Source: Pictodentalium vernedei
Lineage: Eukaryota; Mollusca; Scaphopoda; Dentaliida; Dentaliidae
Assembly (NCBI GenBank): GCA_031216915.1
Contig: CM062296.1
Span: 60,253,084-60,317,083, forward strand
DNA length: 64,000 nt
Reading direction: 5' to 3'
Shown here: positions 1 through 11,267 of the stretch, piece by piece
Numbering within the stretch: position 1 is the first letter of the stretch
Layout: each line of letters begins with the position of its first letter
Position numbers and translations under genes: made by a program
The notes under the pieces: generated by a model
Database searches by the model: none
Told to the model about the DNA's origin: nothing
The model's input: the letters and a program-made list of their open reading frames with translations, nothing else

Positions 1-147
1 TAACTGCGAAACATATCTGAGGAAAAAAGTGGAGAGGCACGTGCCCCCCGTGCCCCCGCCCCCTGGCTCCATGTTTTTAGTCATTTCAAGCCCCTTGAAA
101 ATAAATAAGATATTCTCTTCATATTAGTAACATAATAACACTTTGAA

Positions 148-270
148 TTATTTATTTATTTAATAAGGTTTAACGACACTTTGACAGCCAAGATCATATC
201 GCGACGGTGACAGTTTTACGGGTGGAGGAAGCCGGTGTACCCGGAGAGAACCACCGAGCAACATCGTAAC
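148..270 (-). mobile_element. tRNA-SINE (family 1) 3' fragment
   Basis: This is the 3' part of SINE family 1 in reverse orientation. It shows the AATAAATAAA tail as 'tttatttatt', the 'ggtttaacgacact' segment, and the conserved block seen here as 'acgggtggaggaagccgg'. The tRNA-like head is missing, so the copy is 5'-truncated or eroded. Bases 1-147 hold nothing I recognise beyond a C-rich stretch near 45-65. Confidence 0.8.
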
Positions 271-461
271 TCCAACACTTTGCATTGATGAACATCTAAA
301 ACGAATTAGAAGGTATGCTTTGTATAGTAAGTAATTTAGTATGTGATCCAAAAGTACAATGTAAATTGAGTCATATAGCTCATAAAGTAAAACATCTGAT
401 TTTTTCTTTCTGTTCCCTGAAGTCAGCAGACAAGGCTTCTAATGAAAAATATGGTAATAAA

Positions 462-1195
462 GTTATTTATCATATGACTCGTCCGTTTTGTTCACTTTAA
501 AACATTTGATAGTTTGCTTTCATATTAATCAGTGATAAATAAAGCCTTCCGTCGATTTCACTGGTCAATTTCAAAACTAGACAATTTGATTGGCTGAACA
601 AAATATAACTGGGCCATATTTTCGTAAATAATTTGCATAATTGGGGTTGAAAGATTTCATTGGTCAATTTCAAATATGGACAGTTTGATTGGCTGAACAA
701 AATACAACTGGGTCACATTTGCATAATTTGAGTAAGGAGAATTTACGTTATCTGTCCTATTTTGGTTGGATTATATTGCATTAACCCTTTACATAACATA
801 ACGAACAAAACCTGCCAGTGCTATATACGAAAATTTTTAAGTTTTTGCTTCCAAAACATAGGTTATGACCCCCAGTGGAACGAGCACATCGCGCTCGTTC
901 CAATGAGGGGGCATAACCTATGTTTTGGAAGCAAAAAATGAAAATCTTTAGTTATATGATGATGTTTCTGAAACACACGTTAAGAAAAGGGTTAAAAAGT
1001 CATACCAAGTCGTTAATTTGTGCATATGTGTGTCATATGGTAAACAGAATATGAAATAAGCGTTTTTCTCATATGATATTTATGAAACTCGTATTTTCCC
1101 AATGGGGCTCGCTAGAGGCTCCCCAAACTGAAAATTCTTAGACTCGCTTCATAAATATCATATGAGAAAAACACTCATTTCATATCCTCTATTTC
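462..1195 (+). repeat. Composite dispersed repeat, copy 1
   Basis: About 730 bp that recurs in reverse orientation at 47236-47940. In order it holds two direct copies of a roughly 50-bp unit ('tttgattggctgaacaaaat', near 585 and 685), a piggyBac-like MITE of subfamily C (781-995), and a hairpin whose arms read 'ctcatatgatatttatgaa' and its complement (about 1052-1192). All three parts occur in the same order in both copies, so they duplicated as one block or form one element. No protein is encoded. Confidence 0.8.
781..995 (+). mobile_element. piggyBac-like MITE, subfamily C (C1)
   Basis: A 215-bp element bounded by TTAA, with termini TTAACCCTTTACATAAC and AAAAGGGTTAA. The centre is an imperfect palindrome around 'ggaacgagcacatcgcgctcgttcc'-type sequence, with arms containing 'ttttgcttccaaaacatagg'. 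TTAA target sites and CCC-starting inverted termini are hallmarks of the piggyBac superfamily. It lies inside the composite repeat at 462-1195. Confidence 0.75.
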
Positions 1196-1308
1196 CACCA
1201 CATTTTACGTCTTTCTTTGTATTGATGTAGTTGCATCTTTGCATTTGGTATAAAAAATGTATACTGACCAGTTACAAACATAGGCTGATATCTTACATTA
1301 AGCTTAAA

Positions 1309-2394
1309 CACTGTAAAAAATTACCGTAATTTGTTACGGTCATACGAACGGCAGCTAGTTTCCAGGCATATGACCGTAAGCGTTGCGGCAAACCGTAAAA
1401 CACATTTAACTGGTTAAGTGCTGGAAGCCCTATTTTGGGCTTTACTAAAAGTGACAGGCAGTAACTGTCTGTAGCTACATTCTGCCTGAGGAATCCTTTA
1501 TTGTCCCTGATATGAATCAGATTTTTTATACAATACCTTGCTCTCTGACATTTAATTGGATAGTGCCTATAAGGCACTATCCAATTAAATGTAATAGAGC
1601 AGTATATGATGAGCTTTGATTTGTTGTCAGAAAAACTCAGCACTTTACCAGTTAACTGTCATTTGCCGTATATTCCCCTAATTTTTTTTTTCACGGTTTG
1701 CCGTTATTTGAACGGTCATATGCCTGGAAACTAGCTGCCGGTCATATGACCATAAACAATTTCAACCAGCAATTGCCTTATTTTCCCGTAAAAATTACCA
1801 TGAAAATAGTTACGGTCAAAATGACTGGAGGCAGAGTTCCAGCCATATGGCACTTAATCAACTGAAAACCATAATTTAATTCCAGCCATCATTAACCGCA
1901 TTTTACCTTGATCCAATAAAAGCATATGGGTATGCCGGCCTTAGCGGAAATCCGTGGCCACAAGCCATAAGATCCATCGAATATCGGTGACGTAGTACGA
2001 ACAATCTGCTATTCTGTATGATTACCGAAACAATTATATACGAAAAAAAAATTGACGTTATTTGATTTTCATGTCTAAGACTACAATGAACATGATTCAC
2101 TTGGTCACAAACTTATAAATTGATATTAATACGTTGCTATTCGTCTTCAAAGGCTTCGGCCATCCTTCTTGGAAATGGCGACTTCCACAGTGGGAAGGCT
2201 GATCCCATAATTCACAATTTTTACCTCCGTGCGACGTATTTGGACAGCGGCACGGGAGAAATACTTTCATTGGATCAAATTCGCGGGGTTTTGTGCGGCA
2301 ACACCGTTAAAATTAATTTACGGCCTCGAAACCGTTGTATTTGACAGTCATCTGACAGTAGTTAACCGTAGAATTACGGTATTTGTTTACAGTG
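1309..2394. mobile_element. CACTA-like non-autonomous element with internal palindromes
   Basis: The ends are inverted repeats: CACTGTAAAAAATTACCGTA on the left, and on the right the complement of CACTGTAAACAAATACCGTA. Internally, 'cagctagtttccaggcatat' near 1351 recurs inverted near 1720, and 'ggatagtgcctataaggcac' (about 1558) forms a perfect hairpin with flanking ATTTAATT. CACTG termini suggest EnSpm/CACTA, but I could not find a matching target-site duplication. A diverged relative of the 1395-1580 part lies at about 16815-17000. It carries no transposase. Confidence 0.55.
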
Positions 2395-3461
2395 TACTTC
2401 TGCAAGTCTATCACACAGAAATGTTAAGTAGGGATGCTCAAGTAGGCTATAATACTGAACACAAATTCATATTAGAATTTGCAACCCCCCCCCCCCCCCG
2501 CGCTCCCCCCAAGACTGGTAGCCTACCGAAAGGTCAAATTGTGCCCACTGAGCTCATGTACTATACTGAGAGCAGAGCTGTTGTAACCCACGACGGGCAG
2601 ATACGGTTGATCTGTTCTCATTAACGAGACGGAATACAGAACACCAGCTCAGTTACTGACTTAATAATCTTGTTATCACACACCTCTACGGCCGGGTAAA
2701 AGACATGGAAAATAATCGAAATATGCCGACACACGTAAAGAGATTGCTGAACACGTTGTGTGAATCATAAAAATCTGAAAAAAGACTATCTGTGGTGTGC
2801 ATAGTATCCTATTACGTCAGTACCTGCACGTCATTCATTCATCAAGTAAATGAATCGTAAATTAAACGTCATCCCAGTACGTCATTCATTCATGAAGATA
2901 CCGTAATGTTCAAGTTGTTTGTCGTTAAAGCTCCAACAGATAACACAAACTGTTCGTATTTTATCTGATTTTAATGAATTATATTGAATTATTTATTGAT
3001 AATATTTACGCCTGATTTTGAAACGTTCATGAAAGTTTTTTTTTCAGCCGTTAAAACATCTGCCGATTGGAAATAATTGTCCATTTATGGAACATAACTC
3101 TAACTCCCCCGAACCTTGCGGAGCTGGAGTGGAACGTAATCGCAACGTAGACGTAAATTGTCGTGATAGTTCGATAGCCTCGTTTCAGAAGATTGGACGC
3201 TGGTTTGGAAAACCACATTGTCGTTTTCTGCCAGATCGGAATGAAGGGGCCCAAAATGGCGGTCTCCGGGCGAATTTCGTATTAGGTGCATAATAAAGGC
3301 ATCTGGCACGATGCGAACGTTGCCCTGATGCGATTATGAAATAATTAACGACTTTTCCTTTAAGTGTGGGATTTTGACATTGTGTGATTTGTCTGATTTG
3401 AGCCTCGCTGTTGAACAAAGACAAAGGTTAAATAATACTGAGTATAACAATCAACGATTCG
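2395..3461. other. Unassigned sequence
   Basis: I recognise no gene here. It contains a C homopolymer at about 2485-2499 and two short direct copies of 'acgtcattcattcat' (near 2828 and 2879). Between 3051 and 3424 several frames are open on both strands at once. That is a composition effect of a stop-poor stretch, and none of the translations shows a known motif. Confidence 0.5.
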
Positions 3462-3675
3462 TTAACCCTTCGACCAACGCAGACGATATTTTAAATTTAT
3501 TATCTTAAATATTATTTTTTTAAAATTTTTTAAATATTTTTACCAAAACCATATTATGTGACCCCTCATTCGAACGAGCTCCAATGAGAGGTTACATGAT
3601 ATGCTTTTGTTGAAAATTTTGTAATTTTTTTCAACTGCTGAAATTGTATATTACGCGGGAAGTTGCGACAGTAAT
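3462..3675 (-). mobile_element. Degenerate piggyBac-like MITE, subfamily B (B5)
   Basis: It starts GTTAACCCTTCGACCAACGC and carries the subfamily B arms ('ccaaaaccatattatgtgac' and its inverse). The central palindrome has collapsed to 'cgaacgagctccaatg', and the far terminus near 'attacgcgggaagttgcg' has decayed. This looks like an old copy. Confidence 0.65.
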
Positions 3676-3985
3676 TTTGTATTTCAATTTGGACTTTGGC
3701 CTAAGTATCGCCAATGTTTGTGTTTCGTATTTTCACGAGCCCCAAATGGGCGTACTCACGCTGTTACATGTGTAAACTCAGATTACCAATCGTAATTTCT
3801 GTCACGGGTGGATCCAACAGGAAGGGGATTATGCCCATCCCCTGCCCTTGGTATTTCTAACTCATTTTTTTCACAAGGCTGAAGTACCGAGACGATGCGA
3901 CGTGGCAATATTCGTGATGATGCATGGACGTCCACTAATGGTGGTAGTGGATGTAGTGTTATCGCAAATAGGCCTCATACCGTAC

Positions 3986-4450
3986 CCGTGCATACAACTA
4001 TAAATCCGGGTCTCTTGTGCGTCGTTATAAATCGATATTTGATTGAATCCATATGAAATTGAAATTTGTTGGCTGAAAAACACACGGCCATTTGCAAAAC
4101 GCCAATGGAGGGACACAATTTAAACAGATTCCACCCCGTGCATACAGCTATAGATCCGGGTTTCTTGTGCGTCGTTATAAATCGGTTTTCAAAATTTGGT
4201 TGAATCCATACGAAATTGAATGTGGTGGCTGGAAAACATGCGGCCATTTGCAAAACGCTAGCGGAGGGACACAATTCAAACAGTTTCCATAGACCCACAG
4301 CTATAGATCCGGGTCTCTTGTGTGTCGTTATATATCGGCTTCCTTTTTAAAAAATTGATTGAATCCATATGAAATTGAAATATGTTGGCTGGAAAACATG
4401 CGGCCATTTGCAAAACGCCAACGGAGGGACACAATTCAAACAGTTTCCAC
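3986..4450. repeat. Three-copy tandem repeat, unit about 152 bp
   Basis: The anchor 'ctatagatccgggt' (first copy 'ctataaatccgggt') begins at 3998, 4148 and 4301, giving periods of 150 and 153. Each unit also carries 'gttgaatccata'-type sequence and 'gcggccatttgcaaaacgc'. The copies are roughly 85-90% alike by eye. The short open frames crossing them are repeat frames, not genes. Nothing is recognised at 3676-3985 or 4451-4630. Confidence 0.85.
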
Positions 4451-4630
4451 AGAAAGGCCCAAGACCCTGCTGACAAGAGTGGGGTATCCTTTCTCACGCT
4501 CGCCCAACTCATGTATTGGATGATGCCTCCCATCATGAACAATGATTGAAATGTAACGCCCTCCCCCAAGCCCAAAATTTTCCGTCTCCATCGTACACAT
4601 GACTCACGTCGCGTTCAGTGTGTAACAGCC

Positions 4631-4884
4631 TTAGCCCTTTACCAATCGTAACGGCCAAAACCGACCAGCCTGTTCACAAAAATCGCCGATTAATTTTCAT
4701 TTTTTTTTTTTTTATTTTTTGTCTCAACAACATAGGTTATGACCCCTCTGGAACGAGCTCGTCGAGCTCGTTCCAGTGAGGGTCAGAACCAATGTTTTTG
4801 AGGAAAAAAAAAATGAAAAAAATTAGTTATTCAAGAATTTTGTTTGCAAGTGTCGTCTGCTTTTCATGTTAGATAAAGGGTTAA
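4631..4884 (+). mobile_element. piggyBac-like MITE, subfamily A (A1)
   Basis: A 254-bp subfamily A element: TTAGCCCTTTACC on the left, GATAAAGGGTTAA on the right, and a palindromic core with apex GAGCTCGTCGAGCTC. Left-arm erosion ('cccctctggaacg') shows some age. It ends 22 bp beyond the kelch stop codon. Read on the gene's strand it provides AATAAA (complement of 4711-4716), so it may lie in the transcript's 3' UTR. I saw no other AATAAA closer to the stop. Confidence 0.9.
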
Positions 4885-4906
4885 TTATGAACGCCTTCAC
4901 TCGTCA

Positions 4907-6193
4907 TCAATTGTGCAGAATGTGAGCACCGTATATTGACATCGGTTTAGACAAGTGTCCCACTCGTTTCCAATGATTATAATGTATGGAATAGTTGTCA
5001 ATGCTGGAAAGTTCCGTATCAGCAGCATATTTGCCTCCGATAATGTAAATTTCGTTTCCGTCACAAATCATTCCAAAATGGCGTTTACATAGGAACTGTG
5101 GTTCTAAAACCTGCGAACTTAAACTCTGTGGGTTAAATATTATCATTTGACCTTGACCTGTTGCTACATATATTTTGTCTCCAACACATAAAACCTGTGC
5201 ACTTGAACAATCACACGGCAAGGTGATTTTTGCTTCACAAAAGTTTTTTTCTGGATTGAAAGTTTGAACAGTGGAATGCCTCGTTTTGCCAGTCTTACCA
5301 CCGAATATATATATGCTTTCCCCATAAACACAACAAGGGGCTGTTCTAACAGGTATCTTCATTCTGCAGGATACATCCCAGTTACCGTTCGTGATATTAT
5401 AACCCTCTATAATGGGTACCTCAATGTCATTATGTATTCCGCCAACAACGTATAACGTCGAATCTAGAATCGCCATACTGTGACGTGATCTACCATTACG
5501 CATTCTTTTTAAGCTTTTCCATTTCATGTCACTAAACCTATATTCCAGTAAGCAGTTGGCAGCCTCACCTTTACCCCCAGACAAGAATAGTTTTCCTCCC
5601 TCCCCTGCAAAACAGTGCATAGTAGAAGCAAACTCTGGTCCTAGTTTTGTCGATGGTACCGGCAGGTAACGTTGAATTTCACTTGGTTTGTGTATGTTGA
5701 TAACGAATGCTATCGTCTCACCAGTCAGGTCACAATAGGACAATAACAAACAGTGGCAATTTTCTTGAATTACATATTTTGATTCATTTTTAAGATGTCC
5801 TGTTCTAAATTTGCTGATATGCGAGTTGACCTCGAAAGGCGTGACACGACATGGAGACAGTTTGGTTGGTCCTGGTGTAAACCGTTGTGTAGTCAGTTTA
5901 TATGAACGGTTATCGTTTACCAAATTTGACGTGGACATGGATCGTAGTGTACCTCCGGGGTCATAAACAGTTTTCTGCACATACATTAACTTCTCTATAT
6001 GTTTTGCGGTGTCATGTATGTTATGTTTCCTACAGAAATGGTAAACTTTAACAAGCACTGCTCCACGCATGTCTGTCAATATTTCCTTTAGGAGATTTTC
6101 CACTTCTGACAGCGGTATGAAATACCTTGATAAGGACGAATAGGCAGGTGGTGGATCATATCTGGTAAATTGTTCGGGCCCGTTCTCGACCAT
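4907..6193 (-). CDS. Kelch-repeat beta-propeller protein, BTB-less
   Basis: A single open frame of 428 codons ending in TGA at 4907-4909. Kelch blades are marked by glycine pairs at residues 206-207, 251-252, 298-299 and 386-387, each after a hydrophobic strand (LFLSGG, LYVVGG, IYIFGG, IYIIGG). A fifth blade at about 335-350 has lost the pair (IYVATGQG). Tryptophans at about 225, 272 and 408 fit the blade ends. Residues 121-180 may form a first, degenerate blade. Residues 1-110 look helical but are neither a BTB nor a clear BACK domain. Typical kelch proteins of this class are ubiquitin-ligase adaptors using BTB-BACK-kelch, so this may be a divergent or truncated relative; that role is inference. 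An in-frame TGA 9 bases upstream of ATG fixes the start within this exon. A possible 3' splice site (rc of 6224-6248, pyrimidine-rich, ending CAG) lies about 30 bases upstream, so a 5' UTR intron is possible. Confidence 0.85.
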   Translation of the reverse strand: MVENGPEQFTRYDPPPAYSSLSRYFIPLSEVENLLKEILTDMRGAVLVKVYHFCRKHNIHDTAKHIEKLMYVQKTVYDPGGTLRSMSTSNLVNDNRSYKLTTQRFTPGPTKLSPCRVTPFEVNSHISKFRTGHLKNESKYVIQENCHCLLLSYCDLTGETIAFVINIHKPSEIQRYLPVPSTKLGPEFASTMHCFAGEGGKLFLSGGKGEAANCLLEYRFSDMKWKSLKRMRNGRSRHSMAILDSTLYVVGGIHNDIEVPIIEGYNITNGNWDVSCRMKIPVRTAPCCVYGESIYIFGGKTGKTRHSTVQTFNPEKNFCEAKITLPCDCSSAQVLCVGDKIYVATGQGQMIIFNPQSLSSQVLEPQFLCKRHFGMICDGNEIYIIGGKYAADTELSSIDNYSIHYNHWKRVGHLSKPMSIYGAHILHN

Positions 6194-6580
6194 ATTACTT
6201 ATTCAGATCATTTCGTCCACCTTCCTGGAATAAAGATGCAAAAGTTACCAGAAAATAGTTTTAATTAGATTTCTACTTATTGTAAGATAATTTTGAGAGT
6301 AAACGTAGTTCCGAAGTATGCCCGCCGACGTAGGTTTTCGTTCCAACTAGCGTTTAATATATTCCCGTTTTTCAATACTAACTGGAACGGGAATGAAATT
6401 ACACTCAAAACCGGAAACCGGGAATTGACTGTGATATTATCAAGTAAATTTACGAGAGTTACTGGGCGCATTTATTTTCGTGAAAACTGAGCATATTTTA
6501 TTGGCAATCTGCCATCTGCACACGGAAAAGTTCTTTTCCTGAAAGAAGTGTGAAAACCCATACCCGCTACTCTATGACGT
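6194..6580. other. Upstream region of the kelch gene
   Basis: This is the 5' flank of the minus-strand kelch gene. It holds a candidate splice acceptor just upstream of the start codon and otherwise no recognisable promoter element. The two opposing short open frames at about 6277-6490 mirror each other and have no known motif. Confidence 0.4.
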
Positions 6581-6589
6581 ACGAACAGG

Positions 6590-6765
6590 ATCATAAATCA
6601 GTGAATTAAGCGTGATGCTAAAATAATTGAGTATGATACTAAATTAATATAGCATGATACCCAAATAATATAGTAGGATATTGAATTAATTCAGCGTCAT
6701 ACTCAAATAATTAAGTATCATGCTTAATTATTTATGCAGCCTTTATGAAATCATACCAAATAATA
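6590..6765. repeat. Cluster of AT-rich palindromic modules
   Basis: Repeated modules of about 22-25 bp built from 'agcatgatac', 'aaataat' and 'gaattaa' in alternating orientation. The same vocabulary recurs at 8415-8605 ('gcatcatgctatattattt'). It resembles a degenerate array of short palindromes and encodes nothing. Confidence 0.6.
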
Positions 6766-6777
6766 TAGTATCACTCA

Positions 6778-7222
6778 CTAAAAACTGAAGTGTTAAAACT
6801 GACACTTTCAAGGTGTTAAACCCATTCTTACTCCTAGGGTTTGATTTTAACACTCAAAGTAAAATGCTTTAAGCACTTAGACATTACAATCGTCAGACAT
6901 CTGAAACTTGAGTGGATGGCACTTCCCATGTGTCTAGCATTGGTGGTTCTTCCAGAATCGTCCATAATTTGTTTGCGCTTGGTGGGTACATAATTAAAAG
7001 GACACAACGCAGATGACGCGGATCAGGCTCGAGAATTCGAGCCTGATCCTCGTCATCTGCGTTGTTTCCTTTTAAGTGTCGCGACATTACACTTGTCAAG
7101 TGGTATTATTGTAACACCCGTCAAGTTCTGAGATATCTACACTTGAACAAAGTGCTAGTTCAGCACTTAGTAAGTGTTAAATACAGCACTTCAAGTGTAG
7201 TTTTTAACACTTTAGTTTTTAG
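6778..7222. mobile_element. MITE with central hairpin, unclassified
   Basis: A 445-bp element whose inverted termini match closely: CTAAAAACTGAAGTGTTAAA on the left, and on the right the complement of CTAAAAACTAAAGTGTTAAA. The centre at about 6992-7077 is a long near-perfect palindrome with apex 'ggctcgagaattcgagcc'. I could not find a target-site duplication, so the superfamily is open. Confidence 0.7.
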
Positions 7223-7791
7223 CGTGCATGCTTCATTTTTTGAATACCATGCTAAGTAATAGATATATCACTATTTTGTGTACTATATGGGTAAATAATT
7301 GTACAGTTGTGCAGGTGTCCGGAGATATTTTGGACGGATTTAATCCACAGCCCCTCACTGTTAACAAAAGTAAAAAAAATTATATTTTAGAAAGTTTGAC
7401 ACGAGTAAAACCACATTTTAAAACACTTTTTGCTCGCTCTACCCCCAAAAAACAAAATAGGCATAACCCATTGTTTGCTTGCTGGAAAGTTATTGAAGTT
7501 ATGACACGCATCAGGAGTTCAGATATTGTGTGCAGATCTGTGGCTTCGAAGTGAACTCGCATCATGGCGTAATTTGTTCTCCCGCTAATATAATGTCTCA
7601 GCTCAAGGGTGGAACACTTATTCAATCCCTCATCGAAAGTGCGGCAGATAAATTTAATAATCGTTCATTTTTAAAGCATTTGGAAGAATAATTCTTTTTT
7701 TTATCTGAAGAAGAGGTTCGCTTTCCCTCAGGGGTGGCGGGTGGTGGTGCCTGATTGCCGTCTTCATATTTGAAAAAGGGCGTATTTTTAG
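7223..7791. other. Unassigned sequence
   Basis: No gene or repeat recognised. The 108-codon frame at 7228-7554 (plus) overlaps an 81-codon frame on the other strand and has no recognisable domain. Confidence 0.4.
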
Positions 7792-8040
7792 GTTATTTAT
7801 TTATTTACTGGTGTTTAAGGTCACTTTTCTGCAGCTATGGCTAATTGTGACCGCAAAAAAGGTGTAAAGTCAAGTTTAGCCAATCGTTTACACCCATGCT
7901 GCCCATTTTAGGGGACTTCTACCCCGGGCACTGGTGACCAGGTCCTATTTTACCAGTAAAACTGAACTTGTTTACCACAACAAACAAGCACTGCTTCACT
8001 TCCGAGGTTTCCACAGGAGTCCTTTTTAGGTTACCAGGGC
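7792..8040 (-). mobile_element. SINE family 2 copy
   Basis: In reverse it reads as a body with 'agtgaagcagtgcttgtttg', a TTTTACTGGTAAAATAGGAC segment and 'gggtagaagtcccctaaaat', then 'tgtggtcac' and the tail GTGACCTTAAACACCAGTAAATAAA-like in pieces. The tail is shared with SINE family 1 variants (for example 35650-35860). No tRNA-like head was seen, so its head type is unknown. Confidence 0.7.
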
Positions 8041-8414
8041 TGCTGGTTATTAAAAGCAACAAAAAATTAAAAAGTACATTATAATTTGGACACGATGCAC
8101 CCTCAATTCAGTAGCTCTGTCGAGAAAAGCTTGTCGATAATTCATGTGTTAGAAAGTTTTTCATACCTCCTTTACAGCATCTTTACTTTTGAATGGTTAT
8201 GATTACAGTACCGTGACAATCGTACAAATATCTAGTTATTGGGACAGTTTCAAAACCGTTCCAATATCCAGATATTGGTACTGTTTTACTGAGCTGTTCT
8301 CATCCAAACCGTACTTGGTGTGATTTTATAGGGCTTGTTTTCATGACAGAGAACAAAAGAAATATTAGGTAGCTGTGGATTGAAAAACAATTATGACCCT
8401 CCCGTACGTGAACC

Positions 8415-8605
8415 TGATTTCAGCATCATGCTATATTATTTATGCTGCATTCATAAATTAATTCAGCATCATACTCAAATAATATAGCATGATGCTGAAT
8501 TAATTAAGTATCATACTAAAATAATTAAGCATCATGCTGAATTAAAATGCATGATCCTCTCGTAATTCAGCATCATGCTATATTATTTGTGCAGCATTCA
8601 TGAAC
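8415..8605. repeat. AT-rich palindromic module cluster
   Basis: Alternating-orientation modules 'attcagcatcatgct' and 'agcatgatgctgaatt', related to the cluster at 6590-6765. Nothing is recognised at 8041-8414. Confidence 0.65.
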
Positions 8606-8790
8606 TCGTCTTCATTTTTAGAATCGTTAGTTTTATCTCCACTACCTCCTGGTCTCAACTCCCTCTTCACTGCCATCACCAGTCTCCTCTGCATTAAGCA
8701 GAGGAGCCTGGTGAAGGCAGCGAAGAAGGAGTTGATGTTGATGGAGGTAGTGGATAGTGAGTGTTAATAGTGATTCTGAAATGAAGACGA
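8604..8790. repeat. Imperfect hairpin about 185 bp
   Basis: The left arm 'gaactcgtcttcat' pairs with 'atgaagacgagtt' near 8780. The stem includes 'ccactacctcc' and 'ggaggtagtgg', and the apex at about 8688-8710 reads 'agtctcctctgcattaagca'. It is probably a small foldback element. Its termini and target site are not clear. Confidence 0.7.
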
Positions 8791-9700
8791 GTTTGAACTT
8801 CGAAGAGAGTAAAATCTTATTGTTGAAATGAGTCCTGATCGAACTGATCGAGAGCTACAGTGATTTGGCGAAAAAGGTGCTTCGGGAAGCGTAACTGTAA
8901 AAAAAGTTTAGGCGTGGAAGGGCTGGCGAAGTCTAACAAAGTTTTTCAATTTAGAAAACTTAAGTTCAACACACGAACAGTGCCATGCGTGTTTCCTGGT
9001 TCCGTGCTATAGATTTCCCGGGTATCGTGACCGGCTTTCGGAACCGAGAACTCGTGAATTCCCGTTTCCGGGATTAAACCCTAGTTCCGTTTCAACGCGT
9101 AATTCCACCGTGAACTGCGCCACGACGTTACTTCTTGTTCCAGCATTAAAAATACCCGTTCGAGACTTGTGCTACACCGGGTTTAGAAATAAAAGGCTTA
9201 TATCGTTGACAGGTTACGATCTACATCATGATGGTAATGCGTAGGAAAAGGGGTGTTGTGGTGTTTCTTCACCTTAACTACGCCAGTCATGCTATTTTAC
9301 ATCTTAAGGTATCACTGTAGTATGATAATTTGAATTAGAGTTACCCGCTTTGAAATGTTGCACTCAGAAATAACGCAATCTCCAAAAACGAAGGTACCTT
9401 GGGAAAATATATTGTTTCATTAAACATTTGAAGCACTCTGCTGACATCTTGCATTATTGTTGAATATTCCAGATAAATAAAGAGGGTGACTTGATAACCT
9501 TTTGGAATCAAAAAACATATACAAACACTCGTTCCAGTTTGTTGGTTTTTCAACGGTCTTTCCTGCATCATGGTGGTCACGATTGTCTTTGGAGAAAAAA
9601 TGCACCACACACACAGAAATACAGGTAACTAGAGAAACAGAATTTACTGCATCCAGTAAATTCAAGTCTGTGTGAAAAGGGTTAAAGTATCAGGAATAAA
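8791..9700. other. Unassigned sequence
   Basis: No recognised gene, RNA or repeat. Two overlapping minus-strand frames at 9341-9665 are short and without motifs. Confidence 0.4.
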
Positions 9701-9714
9701 CTTTACAGAAAGAG

Positions 9715-11200
9715 AATTTATGGAGGCTTATCTTCTGGTGTAAAATATTTTTTAACAAATCAGAAATGGGTTTTCGTTAACAGTATTTACAGATATTCAT
9801 ACAGGAATCAGAACAATTTTTATAAGAAACCAGAAAAGGCATATATGTGACCAGCATTCAAAGGGTTCGATACACGAATCAGAAATGGACAATTTTGGCT
9901 TTGCCCACTAATTTGAGTGATGAAATACATTCATAAACTTTAGAAATACATTAAGGTGTAAATGCATTTCCCAGTCTTTCTGAATAATATGCACTTGATG
10001 ACCTCATTCAGGTGGACCGTATATTGAATCTCCAGCACTTTTTAACTCAGTCGGTGTAGTCCCATGTCTACATCTACACTGAAGAATGAGCGCAACCCAC
10101 TTTGAAATAATGGCTCCACCAACTTCAGATCTGTCATCTGTCATTCAGATGGAAAGGGTGAAAAAACATAGATGAGTGCAAACTGGTTATTGTTAACCTG
10201 CACGCCAAAATGCATCGAGATAGGACGATCCGTATTTGAGTTGTCGCGCTGACAAAGGGTGCACAGACTCTATGTCGGAGATATTGTCATAAAAACCTTA
10301 AAAACCCCAAGAGCTCATTTGAAGGCCTGCTCATAAAAGAGCATCTAGTGACATAAACAAGGCATACATAAAACTAGAACTTCTCTAATAAATTAATTTT
10401 AAACAGTCATAGCACTAACACAGTTAACAGTACAGTCAACTCTGTCAGTATTGCATATTTTACCAGCATCCTGGCAGTATACAATTACATGTACACTGGA
10501 ATTCTTCATGATCAAGTTGTTTGTTTTTATATTAACTTGGTTTGGGAATTAATTATGTACAATGAGATTAAATAAATAGATCATGTTATTGTATGTGACA
10601 GTCACAGCTTTCTCCCTACTGCTTTTTGTGAAATTCTTTCGTAGAGAAAATATTCATATAGGAATCAGAACAATTTTTCTAAGAAATCCGAAAAGGCATA
10701 TATGTGCACACCATTTATAGGGTTCGATCAAGGAATAAGAAATGGACATTACTGCTGCTGCCATTTGTTTGAATGATGAGATACATGTATAACCTTCAGA
10801 ACTGCATTAACTGGTATAAAATGAAAGGTCGAAAAAGTATGCATTTAATGACCTCTCTTGACCGCATGGAGGTGGACCACATTTTGAACCTCCAGCAAGT
10901 TTCAACTCATTTGGTGTAGGTACCATTACTATAGGTCATACCAAACCTGATGTATGAGTATAAACTACTTTATAAATATTGGCTCCACCAACTCCGGATC
11001 TGCCGTATTTGTAGATGATGGCAAATGTTCATATTAGCAAGGCAATGATGAAGTGCATGCATGGTACCTCTGGAAAATATATTGCAAGTAAAAAGGTTCA
11101 GTAATGTTGGAATGTAGACGTTGAAAGGCCTTAAAGACCCCCCGAGAGCCTGTCTGAAGATTTATTGGCATTGTCAAAATACCGAGATCCCATCTATATC
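9715..11200. repeat. Two diverged copies of an approximately 860-bp segment
   Basis: The anchors 'aggaatcagaacaattttt' (9805 and 10658) and 'aaaaggcatatatgtg' recur at an offset of about 860 bp. They are followed in each copy by a unit related to the 238-bp satellite ('gaatctccagcac' near 10026, 'gaacctccagcaag' near 10883). A third relative lies at about 13025-13400, directly before the satellite. This suggests an ancestral segment that was duplicated and from which the satellite expanded. Confidence 0.7.
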
Positions 11201-11267
11201 CAAGTGTGTTTAGAACAATACTGTGAGAATGGAAATGGTTTTCATTATTCTCAATGATTTTTTCGAA

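Noticed and set aside
4907-5455. Plus-strand 63-codon frame at 5264-5455
   Set aside because: It is a shadow of the kelch coding sequence on the other strand.
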